Below are positions 18,399-27,873 of a stretch of 64,000 bases of DNA, in pieces. Source of the DNA: Gammaproteobacteria bacterium (GTDB taxonomy: Bacteria > Pseudomonadota > Gammaproteobacteria > DSM-16500). Position 1 is the first letter of the stretch. Each line of letters begins with the position of its first letter. The translations under genes and the position numbers were made by a program. The notes under the pieces are model-generated. The model worked only from the letters and a program-made list of their open reading frames with translations. It did no database searches and was not told the origin of the DNA. The stretch is taken from positions 124,001 to 188,000 of the forward strand of contig JACDDU010000004.1 in assembly GCA_013816845.1 (NCBI GenBank). The letters run 5' to 3'.

Positions 18399-20078
18399 AT
18401 GGGATATGGCCCGCCTTCTTTGAATCTACTTATCCAATCCAATGCTTCACTGTATGAAAAATATGTACGTCACAATCCGGAACGAGACCGGCTTATCCAA
18501 CATATCACTGGCATCCAAAATGTAATTACGGCTTTTGATGATGATATGCACGCTACAAAAAACTGGGAATCCTTAAAGCACAAGAGTGCAGTCGGACTAT
18601 ATGTGTTGGGAATGGAAACAATTTCTCGCGAATATAGACTATATAATCCAATCTTTAAAAAAAGAGGCTTCCTGAAATTAGGCAGCACTTTATACAATCT
18701 TCTTTTTGAGCAGTTAGGGATCTCTAAAAAAAATCCCTTAAGTTATAAAGATGAAGTAATTTACCTTGAAAAATTGTATAACACCATTTTGCTTTTAGAG
18801 AAAACGGATAAGAGTAGATTACAAGTATTACTGAACAATGAAGGCTTAGAGTTAGAGTCTATTAAAGAACGTATTACATTTAATATTCACAGACTTTTAA
18901 AAAAAATTAATAATGCTTTAAAACGAACGCTCGAAAGTTTACCGATGGAAGAAGTAGTTGAGCGTCAATTAATTAATTTATACGCAAATTATAAAACTAA
19001 AAAAGATGAGAAAAAGAAAAATCAATATCAATTATTAAATTGGTTTACCAAGCCTAATAAGGAAAGATGTTTTGTTGCGCAATTGGCGGCCCCCATTGCT
19101 GAGCTAAACAAAAGGAGCTTGCGAGATACGACCCATGAAGAAGACGATTTCGCCCGCGAAGAACGGATTAAACTGGGTTACTTTATGTTTATTACTGAAT
19201 CAATCGACTACACCTACTCTTTCCTTCGATCATCAAAACATAGCGACTTATGTAGTTTGGGTATGAGCGGCTTGCAACAACAAAATTTAATGTCAATTCA
19301 TAATCGTATAAAACTTGATTGTTTGGGTGCCTTAAAAACATTTTTGTTAGACGGTAAAAATTATGCTGAGATCGAGCGTTATGGCAGAATTCATTTTACC
19401 CATGATAATTATTTGAAAAATGTTGATGACAATATCAAAAATATTATTGATGAAATTGATAAACTTACGAATCGTATCAAAGGGACACCTACACCTAAAA
19501 TTAATGCTTCTATGATTGATAGTTTGAAACGTGCTGGCATTCTCGTTTCAGTTTCACCTTTATTTGGCTTAGGTCAAACGATAGGCAAATCAGCGAGTGA
19601 AACGCATGGTACGATTGGTGTTAAAGTTGGCATTAGTAATACTTTAAATTCTCTTGGCAAATCAATGATGGGTTTAAACCGTAATTACCTCAGTTTTCTC
19701 GCAGCTGATTTAATTGTTATGGCAACGATGGGACAAATGTTTGCAGTGGTTTTACAAGAGATGGGCCTTTTGCTTATTCCCTTAGGAGTCAGTGTTGCAA
19801 CGGTTGCCTTTGATGGGTCATTGTGGAGTCTCAGAGCTTTGTGTAAATGTTATATGGATGTTTATGATGAGTGTGATCCTAATCTCATTAAAAATGTTGA
19901 TCCTGAATTTATTCGTAGTCTACTGAACTTACCCAACGATGTTTTTTCTGCTGAAAAAAAATATCATCTTGAAAATTTGCTCGATGAAAAAACATTACAA
20001 ATTGTCACCCAGGATATACAAATTCATGATGACGCGTTAAACCCTCCTGAAGTTTCCATCAGGAAAGCAATGAACTAG
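18399..20078 (+). CDS. Unrecognised 559-aa protein with hydrophobic loop, effector-like
   Basis: The first 365 residues are charged and helical (coiled-coil-like, with a basic stretch NYKTKKDEKKKNQ near 190). Then comes a Gly/Ser-rich amphipathic part (about 370-425, SPLFGLGQTIGKS). A long hydrophobic segment follows (about 429-469), enough for two membrane passes. The last 80 residues are soluble (LNLPNDVFSAEKKYHLENLL). There is no signal peptide and no recognised domain. Such a layout resembles type IV effectors that insert into host membranes. The PmrA-like promoter just upstream supports this idea but does not prove it. A 39-nt hairpin follows the stop codon. Confidence 0.8.
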   Translation: MGYGPPSLNLLIQSNASLYEKYVRHNPERDRLIQHITGIQNVITAFDDDMHATKNWESLKHKSAVGLYVLGMETISREYRLYNPIFKKRGFLKLGSTLYNLLFEQLGISKKNPLSYKDEVIYLEKLYNTILLLEKTDKSRLQVLLNNEGLELESIKERITFNIHRLLKKINNALKRTLESLPMEEVVERQLINLYANYKTKKDEKKKNQYQLLNWFTKPNKERCFVAQLAAPIAELNKRSLRDTTHEEDDFAREERIKLGYFMFITESIDYTYSFLRSSKHSDLCSLGMSGLQQQNLMSIHNRIKLDCLGALKTFLLDGKNYAEIERYGRIHFTHDNYLKNVDDNIKNIIDEIDKLTNRIKGTPTPKINASMIDSLKRAGILVSVSPLFGLGQTIGKSASETHGTIGVKVGISNTLNSLGKSMMGLNRNYLSFLAADLIVMATMGQMFAVVLQEMGLLLIPLGVSVATVAFDGSLWSLRALCKCYMDVYDECDPNLIKNVDPEFIRSLLNLPNDVFSAEKKYHLENLLDEKTLQIVTQDIQIHDDALNPPEVSIRKAMN

Positions 20079-20083
20079 GTAAA

Positions 20084-20122
20084 AAGCGTGGATTGTTTGG
20101 TAAGCTGTTCCTGCCTTACGCA
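20084..20122 (+). terminator. Long imperfect hairpin after 559-aa gene
   Basis: Nested complementary blocks AAGCGT/ACGCTT, GATTG/CAATC and GTAAG/CTTAC form a 39-nt hairpin beginning 6 bp after the stop codon. No T-run follows, so it may be a transcript-end structure, a rho-dependent end or an RNA-stability element. Confidence 0.45.
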
Positions 20123-20216
20123 ATCTACGCTTGCTCCACTATAAAAATGTCCAGCCAATTGACTAATCTTTCTCTTTAGTCTATATTTTGACTTTTCCTT
20201 TACTTAATTAAAATTT

Positions 20217-20633
20217 ATGTTAGCTAAAGATATTCTTATTGACCAAGCACGCGCCGTACGAGAAAGAGCCTATGCGCCCTATTCCCACTTTCAAGTGGGT
20301 GCTTGTATCGAAAGCAAAAATGGGAATGTGTACGTCGGCTGCAATGTCGAAAATGCTTCTTATGGCCTCACCGTCTGCGCCGAAGCGAATGCAATTGCCG
20401 CTATGGTTGCAGGCGGAGAGCATGAAATTGTGCAAATGGTCGTGGTAATAGAGGGCCCTGGCGTTTCATCTTGTTGTGGGGCATGTCGTCAACGTTTAAA
20501 TGAATTTACTGATCCTGAGGCGCTCATTCACTTTTGTGATTTAGTGGGAAATGTTAAAACGTTACAATTTCAAGATTTATTTCCTTATCCCTTTGGTCCT
20601 CAAGATTTATCTAAACGTGTCATTACTTCTTGA
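20217..20633 (+). CDS. cdd: Cytidine deaminase
   Basis: The 138-aa enzyme deaminates cytidine and deoxycytidine to uridines in pyrimidine salvage. The zinc site is C54-A-E56 (LTVCAEANAI) with C87 and C90 in SCCGACRQRL; E56 is the catalytic proton carrier. The usual PCxxC proline is replaced by cysteine (C86). PYSHFQVGA and GCNVENASYG are family blocks for substrate binding. Length is that of the small tetrameric class. Its 3' end overlaps the convergent HIT gene by 34 bp. Confidence 0.93.
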   Translation: MLAKDILIDQARAVRERAYAPYSHFQVGACIESKNGNVYVGCNVENASYGLTVCAEANAIAAMVAGGEHEIVQMVVVIEGPGVSSCCGACRQRLNEFTDPEALIHFCDLVGNVKTLQFQDLFPYPFGPQDLSKRVITS

Positions 20634-21037
20634 ATTTTAGTTTGCACACTTTGCAAAGCTTGCGCATCTTCATATTTTTGACGGGGCCAAAAAAATCCTT
20701 TTAACCCATCACCTTTTTTTCTCGGAATGACATGTAAATGGAGGTGAGGCACACTCTGGCTCACTTTATTATTAATTGCGATAAACGTTCCTTCCGCTTG
20801 CATCGCCTCCTCAACCGCCTGACTCAATTTGCGCATCAGTGAAAAAAAAAGGATGGCTTGGGTCTCTGGTAAATCAGCCAAAGTTGCGAAGTGAAACTTG
20901 GGAAGTAATAAACAATGGCCCAGAAATACAGGTCGAATGTCTAATATTACAAGAAAATTATCATCTTCATAAACAGGAAAACTAGGCGCCTGTTTTTTTA
21001 TAATATTACAAAAAATGCAAGCTAAAGGAATTGTCAT
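20600..21037 (-). CDS. HIT-family nucleotide hydrolase
   Basis: The 145-aa protein has the histidine triad PHLHLHVIPR (H98, H100, H102), with H100 the likely nucleophile. IFCNIIKKQAPSFPVYED at the N-terminus and GHCLLLPKFH are also typical. Family members hydrolyse dinucleoside polyphosphates or nucleoside phosphoramidates (Hint-like); the exact substrate is not evident. It overlaps the 3' end of the convergent cdd gene by 34 bp and lies 79 bp downstream of ligD on the same strand. Confidence 0.9.
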   Translation of the reverse strand: MTIPLACIFCNIIKKQAPSFPVYEDDNFLVILDIRPVFLGHCLLLPKFHFATLADLPETQAILFFSLMRKLSQAVEEAMQAEGTFIAINNKVSQSVPHLHLHVIPRKKGDGLKGFFWPRQKYEDAQALQSVQTKIQEVMTRLDKS

Positions 21038-21116
21038 GTGCGTATCAGTTCAAATTGATGAAAGGATAGAGTAATGCGTATTGACGATAGAATTGCAAAG
21101 TAATTATCTAGCATTA

Positions 21117-23642
21117 TTACTTAAACTCTTTTAAGCGCAAGGATTGCTTCACTTTAAAAAAACGCCGCCAAGGATCTTTAATTTCTGCTAAACGTTTCGG
21201 TAATGTTTTAAGTGTATATTCAACATCTCGCCGATTACTCGTCAATTCATCCCATTCAAGAGGGGTGGCAACCGGTGCACCTTTTCTAGCGCGTGTGGAA
21301 TAAGCTGCAATTGCTGTTGATCCGCGTTGGTTACGCAAATAATCAATATAAATTTTACCGACTCGTTTAATTTTGGTCATCTTGCTTACATATTCCGCAG
21401 GATGACTTTGTACTAAAAATTCCACAAAAGCATGGGTAAAATTTTTGATGTCGCCCCATTGGTATTCCGGGCGAATAGGAATGACGACATGTAATCCTTT
21501 ACCCCCTGTGGTTTTAACAAAGCTTTCTAGTTTAAATTGTTTCAGATAATCGCGAATGAGAAATGCTGCATCAACGACACGTTGCCATGATACTTTTTCA
21601 CCGGGATCTAAATCAAACGTAATCATGTCGGGATATTCAACTTTTTCGATACGCGAGCCCCAAGGATGAATTTCTAAAACACCTAATTGAACAAGCGCTA
21701 ATAACCCTTCACCGTTTTTAATATAGATACTTTTTTCTGTTTTAGTTTTTTCTTTGATATCAATCCCATATAAAGCAGTCGGGGTCCCTTTGGTAATATG
21801 CTTTTGATAGAAGCATTGATGGTAATTTTCAGGACAACGAACAATGGTAAGCGGGCGATTCGTAATATAAGGTAAAATCCAGGGCATAATACTTTCATAA
21901 TATGTAGCAAGATCTAACTTAGTCACTTTAGCTTCAGGGTACAGGATTTTTTCCGGATGCGTTAATTTGAATGACGAAGATGTCATAGCCTTTCCCTTTT
22001 TTGAATTCGGAGAAATCTCAGTACGCAAGTGATGTGGCTTTTCTCTATAAATTGTTTTTGGAGATTTATCCTGTCTTAATCCTTTAAAACTTGGGTGTCT
22101 TAAATAGCCTTCATCAGTCCAGTTAGAAAATTCAATTTCTGCAACAAGCGCGGGTTTGATCCAAGTTGCAGTACTACTTCCAGGCGGTTTTTTTTTAAAA
22201 GGCATGGTAGGCGTTTTATATTGAGTCAATAAGGTATTAATTTCTTTGAGCGAGCTTTCCGTAAAACCTGTACCGACATTCCCGTTATAAATTAATTCGC
22301 CTTGTTTATTGTAAGTACCCAGTAATAAAGCGCCAAAATGACTACGTTTGCCGCGCGGCTGGGTATAACCTGCAATAATAAATTCCTGCCGTTTAATACA
22401 CTTAGTTTTTAGCCAATTTTCAGTACGTACTTGTTTATAAATACTATCCTTATTTTTCGAAATAATACCTTCTAACTGTAAGGCGCAAGCTTTTTCAAAA
22501 ATGACTTGACCATCTCCCATCAAATGTTCACTGTAACGTAGTATTAAATTTTTTGGCGGAATAAGAAGTTTTAAAATTTCTTTGCGATTGACTAAAGGCA
22601 GGTTAGATAGATTGAAATGATCGTAGTAAATTAAATCAAAAAGATAGTAAACAAATATTTGATCGTCTTTTCCCTTAATTGCATTTTGTAGTAATTGAAA
22701 ATTACTATGCTGGTGCTTATCGAGAACTACTATTTCACCATCTAAGACTGCTGCGGAAATATTTAATTCCATTAGTGCCTGGGTAATGTTGGGGAATAAA
22801 GCTGTCCAATCATGACCACGGCGCGTTCGTAATGTTACATTTTTCCCTTGAACGAAAGCAATGAACCGATAGCCATCGAGTTTGATTTCATGAAGCCAAG
22901 AGGTACCTAAGGGAGGTTTGTTTACTAAGGTTGCAAGTTGGGGATACACTTCTTTTGGAAAAAGACTTTGAGGCAAATGATATGTAATTACTTTTTTTTG
23001 AGCTTCTTGCGTATAGTCAATTTTTTTTTTTAATTTGGATTTTTCGAGTCCTTTACTCCCCCACACTTTGGTGTAGTGCTCGCTAATTTCCTCCAAAGAT
23101 TGGTTGCTAACGACGCTACGTGGCTCTTCAAGTGTGACATCATATTTTTTTAGCAGTTTGGCATAGTCATCTTTGCTTTTAATCAGCAGCCATGTTCTAT
23201 TATCATTTTTAATTCGAATAAGCGTCCATCGTCCTTTTAATTTTTTTCCCTCCAAATTGAATGTTAAGTGACCTTTCTCATACGCAGCTTTAGGATTTTT
23301 ATCTTCACATATCCATGTGCCTTGATCCCACAACATCACTGTACCGCCGCCATATTGACCTTTGGGAATAATTCCTTCAAAGGTGCCATATTCAAGCGGA
23401 TGATCCTCAACGTGCATGGCTAAACGTTTAACCAATGGATCCAGGCAAGGACCTTTAGGCACAGCCCAGCTTTTTAAGACACCACTTAATTCGAGCCTGA
23501 AATCATAATGAAGATGGCTGGCGGCATGTTTTTGAATAAGGTAAAGGAGTTTTTTGGAGGATTTTTTCTTGAGCTTAGTTTTACCTTTAGGCTCAGGTGT
23601 TTTATCAAAGTCCCGTTTTTTTTGATAAAGTTTAAGCGTCAT
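21117..23642 (-). CDS. ligD: Multifunctional ATP-dependent DNA ligase LigD
   Basis: The 841-aa protein has the three LigD activities for non-homologous end joining in Pseudomonas order. The 3'-phosphoesterase (about 30-180) has HLHYDFRLEL and LKSWAVPKGP. The ATP-dependent ligase (about 230-530) has catalytic K254 in HEIKLDGYRF. The polymerase/primase domain (about 560-835) has FDLDPGEKVSW and KTTGGKGLHVV. A lysine-rich linker near 195-215 joins the first two. The start codon overlaps the end of the DUF3419 gene by 11 bp, so they are translationally coupled. The usual partner gene ku is not in the window. Confidence 0.94.
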   Translation of the reverse strand: MTLKLYQKKRDFDKTPEPKGKTKLKKKSSKKLLYLIQKHAASHLHYDFRLELSGVLKSWAVPKGPCLDPLVKRLAMHVEDHPLEYGTFEGIIPKGQYGGGTVMLWDQGTWICEDKNPKAAYEKGHLTFNLEGKKLKGRWTLIRIKNDNRTWLLIKSKDDYAKLLKKYDVTLEEPRSVVSNQSLEEISEHYTKVWGSKGLEKSKLKKKIDYTQEAQKKVITYHLPQSLFPKEVYPQLATLVNKPPLGTSWLHEIKLDGYRFIAFVQGKNVTLRTRRGHDWTALFPNITQALMELNISAAVLDGEIVVLDKHQHSNFQLLQNAIKGKDDQIFVYYLFDLIYYDHFNLSNLPLVNRKEILKLLIPPKNLILRYSEHLMGDGQVIFEKACALQLEGIISKNKDSIYKQVRTENWLKTKCIKRQEFIIAGYTQPRGKRSHFGALLLGTYNKQGELIYNGNVGTGFTESSLKEINTLLTQYKTPTMPFKKKPPGSSTATWIKPALVAEIEFSNWTDEGYLRHPSFKGLRQDKSPKTIYREKPHHLRTEISPNSKKGKAMTSSSFKLTHPEKILYPEAKVTKLDLATYYESIMPWILPYITNRPLTIVRCPENYHQCFYQKHITKGTPTALYGIDIKEKTKTEKSIYIKNGEGLLALVQLGVLEIHPWGSRIEKVEYPDMITFDLDPGEKVSWQRVVDAAFLIRDYLKQFKLESFVKTTGGKGLHVVIPIRPEYQWGDIKNFTHAFVEFLVQSHPAEYVSKMTKIKRVGKIYIDYLRNQRGSTAIAAYSTRARKGAPVATPLEWDELTSNRRDVEYTLKTLPKRLAEIKDPWRRFFKVKQSLRLKEFK

Positions 23643-24735
23643 AAGTTAGAATTACATCGCTTGCAACTGTGCCTGCCATAAACCGATAAACAAAATTACT
23701 TTCATCCCTTTCCAGCTGTGCTTCAAGCGGTGCATTGCGTTGCATGGTTGTTAGAAAATGATCAGGAATATGGCGCTGGCTAATTACTTCCCGGAGACAA
23801 AATCTCGCATGGGGTTTGGCTGCATGAATTATACCTTGTAAAAGACGCTCAAAGGCAGATTGGGGCATGTAAGATGCAATATCTGACATAGAAAAACAAT
23901 CGAAAGAATTTTTAGGGACCTGATGAAGATAATCGATAATATTAGTTGTTAAAATTTCTATTTTCTCAAGGCGCTGACGAATTGTTTCAAAACCCTCTGC
24001 CGTAAGATAGGGGAAATAGGCTTCCTTAATGATTTTCCCCTCCATTAATAATTGAAGAAGAGGACTATGTTTAGCGAGATGATTGTGTAAATAGGAAAGC
24101 ATTTTTTCATAAATATAACGTCCGGGCTTATCTGCATGTTCTGTATAAGCTGTAACACCTGGATCGTTAGAAAATAACTTAAAAATTTTGGGGTGAACTA
24201 AGATTTCAAAGGCTTTTCGAAAACCCCACGTGTCCCAATTTGCTTGAATAAAAAGGCGTTGTTCTTCGATATTATCAATGGCCAACAGCTTATCATTTTT
24301 ACCTTTCCGAAAAAAACGAACAAATTGTGAAGCTAAACGACAGAGTTTTTCTGTTTGGCCTTGATAGATAATACCAAGGGCGATTTGTTTTTGATGACGA
24401 GCCCAATAAAGTTGTGCGGGCGGGGAGAGTAAAGGCGCAATTTCATTATACCATTTTTGCCGTTCGTAACTGGGGTTGCATCCCAAGAAAGCTAATGTCT
24501 TTTCATAGTCAAAACTTTTGAAAGTTGCAATTTTTAACTCTAATAGAAAATTTTGGCTTTGATTAACATCGATAGAAACAACTTTTTTGCAGGGCGTGAG
24601 GAGTAGATGTAGGGGGCGATCCCCGCTGGCAGTTACACAGAGTACGTGGTCATCAGGCTCAACTTGCAATGCCTTTTTCTCTACCTGCCAGTCTTCATTA
24701 CCTAGACTGTAATTAAGCGATTGATAGAAATCCAT
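23632..24735 (-). CDS. DUF3419 family protein, BtaA-like aminocarboxypropyl transferase
   Basis: The protein (367 aa from this start) has a Rossmann-like SAM-binding block, DDHVLCVTASGDRPLHLLL followed by VVSIDVNQSQ. It also has NYSLGNEDW near the N-terminus and the C-terminal FRFMAGT-like end (FVYRFMAGTV). These fit DUF3419, which includes BtaA, the enzyme adding a 3-amino-3-carboxypropyl group from SAM to diacylglycerol for betaine lipids. No btaB methyltransferase is seen here, so lipid synthesis is only a suggestion. The open frame extends to 24867, but that would overlap the divergent dioxygenase gene; the ATG at 24735 before FYQSLNYS fits better (24810 is another option). Confidence 0.78.
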   Translation of the reverse strand: MDFYQSLNYSLGNEDWQVEKKALQVEPDDHVLCVTASGDRPLHLLLTPCKKVVSIDVNQSQNFLLELKIATFKSFDYEKTLAFLGCNPSYERQKWYNEIAPLLSPPAQLYWARHQKQIALGIIYQGQTEKLCRLASQFVRFFRKGKNDKLLAIDNIEEQRLFIQANWDTWGFRKAFEILVHPKIFKLFSNDPGVTAYTEHADKPGRYIYEKMLSYLHNHLAKHSPLLQLLMEGKIIKEAYFPYLTAEGFETIRQRLEKIEILTTNIIDYLHQVPKNSFDCFSMSDIASYMPQSAFERLLQGIIHAAKPHARFCLREVISQRHIPDHFLTTMQRNAPLEAQLERDESNFVYRFMAGTVASDVILTYDA

Positions 24736-24808
24736 TTCTAAAAGCTTATTACTAGGAAACCTCCATGCTAATATAGGATGAGGATGATTAGCAAGGATGG
24801 AATCGAAC

Positions 24809-25807
24809 ATGACAAGTGAATTTTCAGTTAAGACGTCCGGCCTATTTCCAAAAATGATAGTCGCCAATCGCCAATATCCATTTGAAATTTTTTTAAATTA
24901 CCTCACCGCAAATAAAAGTACCCTGCAAGCCTTACTGTTGAAGCATGGCGCTCTTTTATTTCGTAATTTCCCCGTTAAGCATTGTGACCATTTTGCCGAA
25001 ATGATTCAAACATTGGGCTTAGGTTCATTTGTGAATTACATCGGTGGTGACAGTCCACGCGATAAAGTAAATCAACATGTCTATACTTCCACAGAAGCAC
25101 CGCCTTCTTTTCAAATTCCACTTCATCAAGAGTTATCCTTTGTAAAAAACCATCCACGCCATATTTATTTTTATTGTGAGGTTGCGCCGAAGGTAGGTGG
25201 AGAAACAACCATTGGCGATGCACGACAGATTTTTCAAGCTATGCCTGAAAAAACATTACAAAAATTTCAAAAGCAAGATTTGACTTATACATCACGATAC
25301 TATTATCAAAGTATGATTATGAAAATGTTAAATCGATGGCAGCGTTCGCATAAATCTTGGACGGAAGTTTTTGAAACGACAGAAAAGGCTGAAGTTGAAA
25401 GAAAATGTTTAGATAATGAATTCACTTGGCAATGGTTGAAGCAAGACTGGGTGGAAATAAAACAGAATAGACCTGCTTTGCAAACGCATCCACTCACCGG
25501 AGAGACAGTCTGGTTCAATCAAGTTCATCTTTATAATTTTACGCCGCGGTTATTGGGATTAAAGAATTATTTGGGCGCAAAGCTTTTTTATATAAAAAAA
25601 TCAATGCGATTGCATGAGGCAACTTTTGCTAATGGCGAACCCATTACGAAAAAAAACTTATATCTTATTATGGATGTGTTGCATAATCACACGGTCCATT
25701 TTGCCTGGCATAAAAATGATGTTTTAGTGTTGGATAATATTCTTGCCATGCATGGTCGTGCGCCTTTTATAGGCCCACGGCGTATTTTAACTGCTATGAC
25801 AAGTTGA
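24809..25807 (+). CDS. TauD/TfdA family Fe(II)/2-oxoglutarate-dependent dioxygenase
   Basis: The protein (332 aa from this start) is an Fe(II)/2-oxoglutarate oxygenase. The iron site is His-Gln-Glu in IPLHQELSF, where the acid is Glu rather than the commoner Asp, plus the distal His in LDNILAMHGRAPF; the Arg pair in GPRRI binds 2-oxoglutarate. GALLFRNFPV and GGETTIGDAR are family blocks. It resembles SyrP-like hydroxylases rather than taurine dioxygenase; the substrate is unknown. The frame opens at 24797 (MESN); the ATG at 24809 has GGA about 7 bp upstream. It is divergent from the DUF3419 gene and followed 25 bp later by a YqfO-like gene. Confidence 0.87.
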   Translation: MTSEFSVKTSGLFPKMIVANRQYPFEIFLNYLTANKSTLQALLLKHGALLFRNFPVKHCDHFAEMIQTLGLGSFVNYIGGDSPRDKVNQHVYTSTEAPPSFQIPLHQELSFVKNHPRHIYFYCEVAPKVGGETTIGDARQIFQAMPEKTLQKFQKQDLTYTSRYYYQSMIMKMLNRWQRSHKSWTEVFETTEKAEVERKCLDNEFTWQWLKQDWVEIKQNRPALQTHPLTGETVWFNQVHLYNFTPRLLGLKNYLGAKLFYIKKSMRLHEATFANGEPITKKNLYLIMDVLHNHTVHFAWHKNDVLVLDNILAMHGRAPFIGPRRILTAMTS

Positions 25808-25832
25808 TGTTGTTCTAGAGTAAGAATTATTT

Positions 25833-26144
25833 ATGTATAAAATTATTATTTATATTCCAGTGACCCATCTCGAGGTTATCAAAAATGCTTTATTCGCAGC
25901 CGGCGCGGGTAATTTGGGTGAGTATCGAGCCTGTAGTTGGCAAGTTTTAGGAGAAGGACAATTTATACCAAAAGCTGCAAGTTCCCCTTTTATTGGGACT
26001 GCGGGTCAACTAGAAAAGGTCGCAGAATACAAAGTAGAAATGATTTGCGCCACGGAGCATATTAAAGCCGCAATTGCTGAATTAAAAAGAAGTCACCCCT
26101 ATGAAGAGCCTGCCTACCAAGTCATTAAGCTTGAAAATTTTTAA
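25833..26144 (+). CDS. YqfO/NIF3-associated domain protein
   Basis: The 103-aa protein matches the small domain inserted in NIF3/YqfO proteins, structurally like CutA1: YIPVTHLEVIKNALFAAGAG, GQFIP, PFIGTAGQLEKV and SHPYEEPAYQV. Stand-alone versions are widespread in proteobacteria and their role is not established. It lies 25 bp after the dioxygenase gene and is probably in the same transcript. Its stop overlaps that of the convergent gene by 4 bp. Confidence 0.88.
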   Translation: MYKIIIYIPVTHLEVIKNALFAAGAGNLGEYRACSWQVLGEGQFIPKAASSPFIGTAGQLEKVAEYKVEMICATEHIKAAIAELKRSHPYEEPAYQVIKLENF

Positions 26145-27688
26145 TAGAATCCGCGTTTAGATACAACAGGCGTTATTGTTGCTATAACACGGGGTTTGTC
26201 TAATTTTTCCTTTCGTGTCTTGATAAAAAAAGCGGAATGTCTTCGCGGTAGGCTTGGGACCGCGATAGGCTCAGGCTTAACGCATGCTGTTCGCGTCTCT
26301 TTTATGTTATTAATTTGTCGTTCTAAATTATTTGCTGTAGGAGCTTGATGTATTTGAAGTTGTTGAATATTAAGTTGTGTTTTTAATTGTTCAATGCGAT
26401 TTTTTAAATCGTTATTCTTATTAAGTTCATTAAGAACTTGTTGTTTAATTTCGCCAATATAACGAATTTTAATTTCATGTAACTTTCGTTGGCACGCAAT
26501 GGTTTTCTTTTCAAAAAAATAATTGTGAACCGCAAACAATCCACCCATAACAATAGAGCCTATAGCAAGCGCAAAACCTGCAACCCCGAATGAAGCGCCC
26601 GCCGCAAATTTGAAACCTATCATACTTAAAATAGTAATGGGCAAACTCCACGTGCTACCCATGGTACCAAAAAAACTCATGCATGTTCTTCCCCAAATCC
26701 CGTTATTATTGGTAGAAGGATTGTAAGTTTGAAATTTATCAAATTCAGCGAGAATCCCATTTTTATCAAATGATGTGACATTGGTTGAAGGTTTAAAATT
26801 TTTATCTAACTTTTGGACTTGATTTAAGAGATGATTATATTCATCTTGTAATTTGTAAGTTTCTTTATTTAATTTAGCTTCATACCGAATGAGATCCTCA
26901 ATATGGTTTTCAGTAGAAGTTATTTCATTGGTCAAACGTGAATCATCATTTTTAAATGACTTAACGACCCCATAAATTAAAGATGAGCCGAGAACCAGGA
27001 ATGCGCCAGTGCAAGCAATGGTGAGGAGGGTAAGAAAAAGTGGAGGAAATCCAATACTTAAAAAACCAAAAACCCCAATGATAATCATGGGTATCCAATC
27101 AGAGAAAATACTTGCCGTACGAAGCCCGGTGATAAATGCACGTGCATAACGAAAAGTCTTTTCAAGAAAAGTAAGTTGCGCGGTTTTTTTAAAAGTATCA
27201 ATTTGCTGTAAAGCATTTTGATAACATGGTTCTTGCAATGTTTTATTTAGAATAGAGATGTTTTGTAATTGCTTGAGAAAATTTAAAAGATAAGGCGAAT
27301 GCGAATGAGGTAAACGTAATTCCCGTTGTAAACCTGAGATGTTATTAATGATCGTATCATCATCCATTCCATTAAGATTACAAGCAGCAATAACGTGGCG
27401 TTCTAATTCATCAGTAAAAATTTTTGAATGCAAGGAGTTGGGGCCAAAATTTTGTTCAAACCCTTTAATATTCTTAAATAAGGATTTTTCATCAATTTTG
27501 GGATTTTGTAAGTCGGTAAGAATAGGATTAAGCAGGTCGGTGATAGACGGATTTAATGGTTTGGCGAGATGGTTTGAATCATTTAATCTGCCTAAACCAG
27601 GCGGGCCAATTCTTGAGGGAGCAATATTATTTAAACTTGCATCGGGTGCTAATGTTGCAGGATACATAGTAACCTTATCCTCGCTCAA
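26141..27688 (-). CDS. Unrecognised membrane/coiled-coil protein, 515 aa
   Basis: After a soluble, helical N-terminal part (1-170) comes a strongly hydrophobic hairpin (about 185-240). A coiled coil follows (about 250-290, ENHIEDLIRYEAKLNKE), then a second hydrophobic pair (about 335-390). Another coiled coil (about 395-455) and a basic, Pro-rich tail end the protein. No signal peptide or known domain. The start has AGGATAAGG upstream. Alternating membrane hairpins and coiled coils are common in Legionellales type IV effectors and in Chlamydia-type inclusion proteins; I can only infer such a role. It is convergent with the YqfO-like gene. Confidence 0.8.
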   Translation of the reverse strand: MSEDKVTMYPATLAPDASLNNIAPSRIGPPGLGRLNDSNHLAKPLNPSITDLLNPILTDLQNPKIDEKSLFKNIKGFEQNFGPNSLHSKIFTDELERHVIAACNLNGMDDDTIINNISGLQRELRLPHSHSPYLLNFLKQLQNISILNKTLQEPCYQNALQQIDTFKKTAQLTFLEKTFRYARAFITGLRTASIFSDWIPMIIIGVFGFLSIGFPPLFLTLLTIACTGAFLVLGSSLIYGVVKSFKNDDSRLTNEITSTENHIEDLIRYEAKLNKETYKLQDEYNHLLNQVQKLDKNFKPSTNVTSFDKNGILAEFDKFQTYNPSTNNNGIWGRTCMSFFGTMGSTWSLPITILSMIGFKFAAGASFGVAGFALAIGSIVMGGLFAVHNYFFEKKTIACQRKLHEIKIRYIGEIKQQVLNELNKNNDLKNRIEQLKTQLNIQQLQIHQAPTANNLERQINNIKETRTACVKPEPIAVPSLPRRHSAFFIKTRKEKLDKPRVIATITPVVSKRGFY

Positions 27689-27873
27689 ATTTATTTATAA
27701 TTATTTTGGTATCTAAGAGATACACAATTTTTTAAACCTGAGATTCTAAAATACCATTCCGATGGGCGTTATCCAAATAAAAATAACTTTTATTAAAAAA
27801 TGATGCATTTCTGAACATATTTTGGGCAATTTTGATTTAAAGTTGATCAATATGGATAGTTTAAACTAATTAA

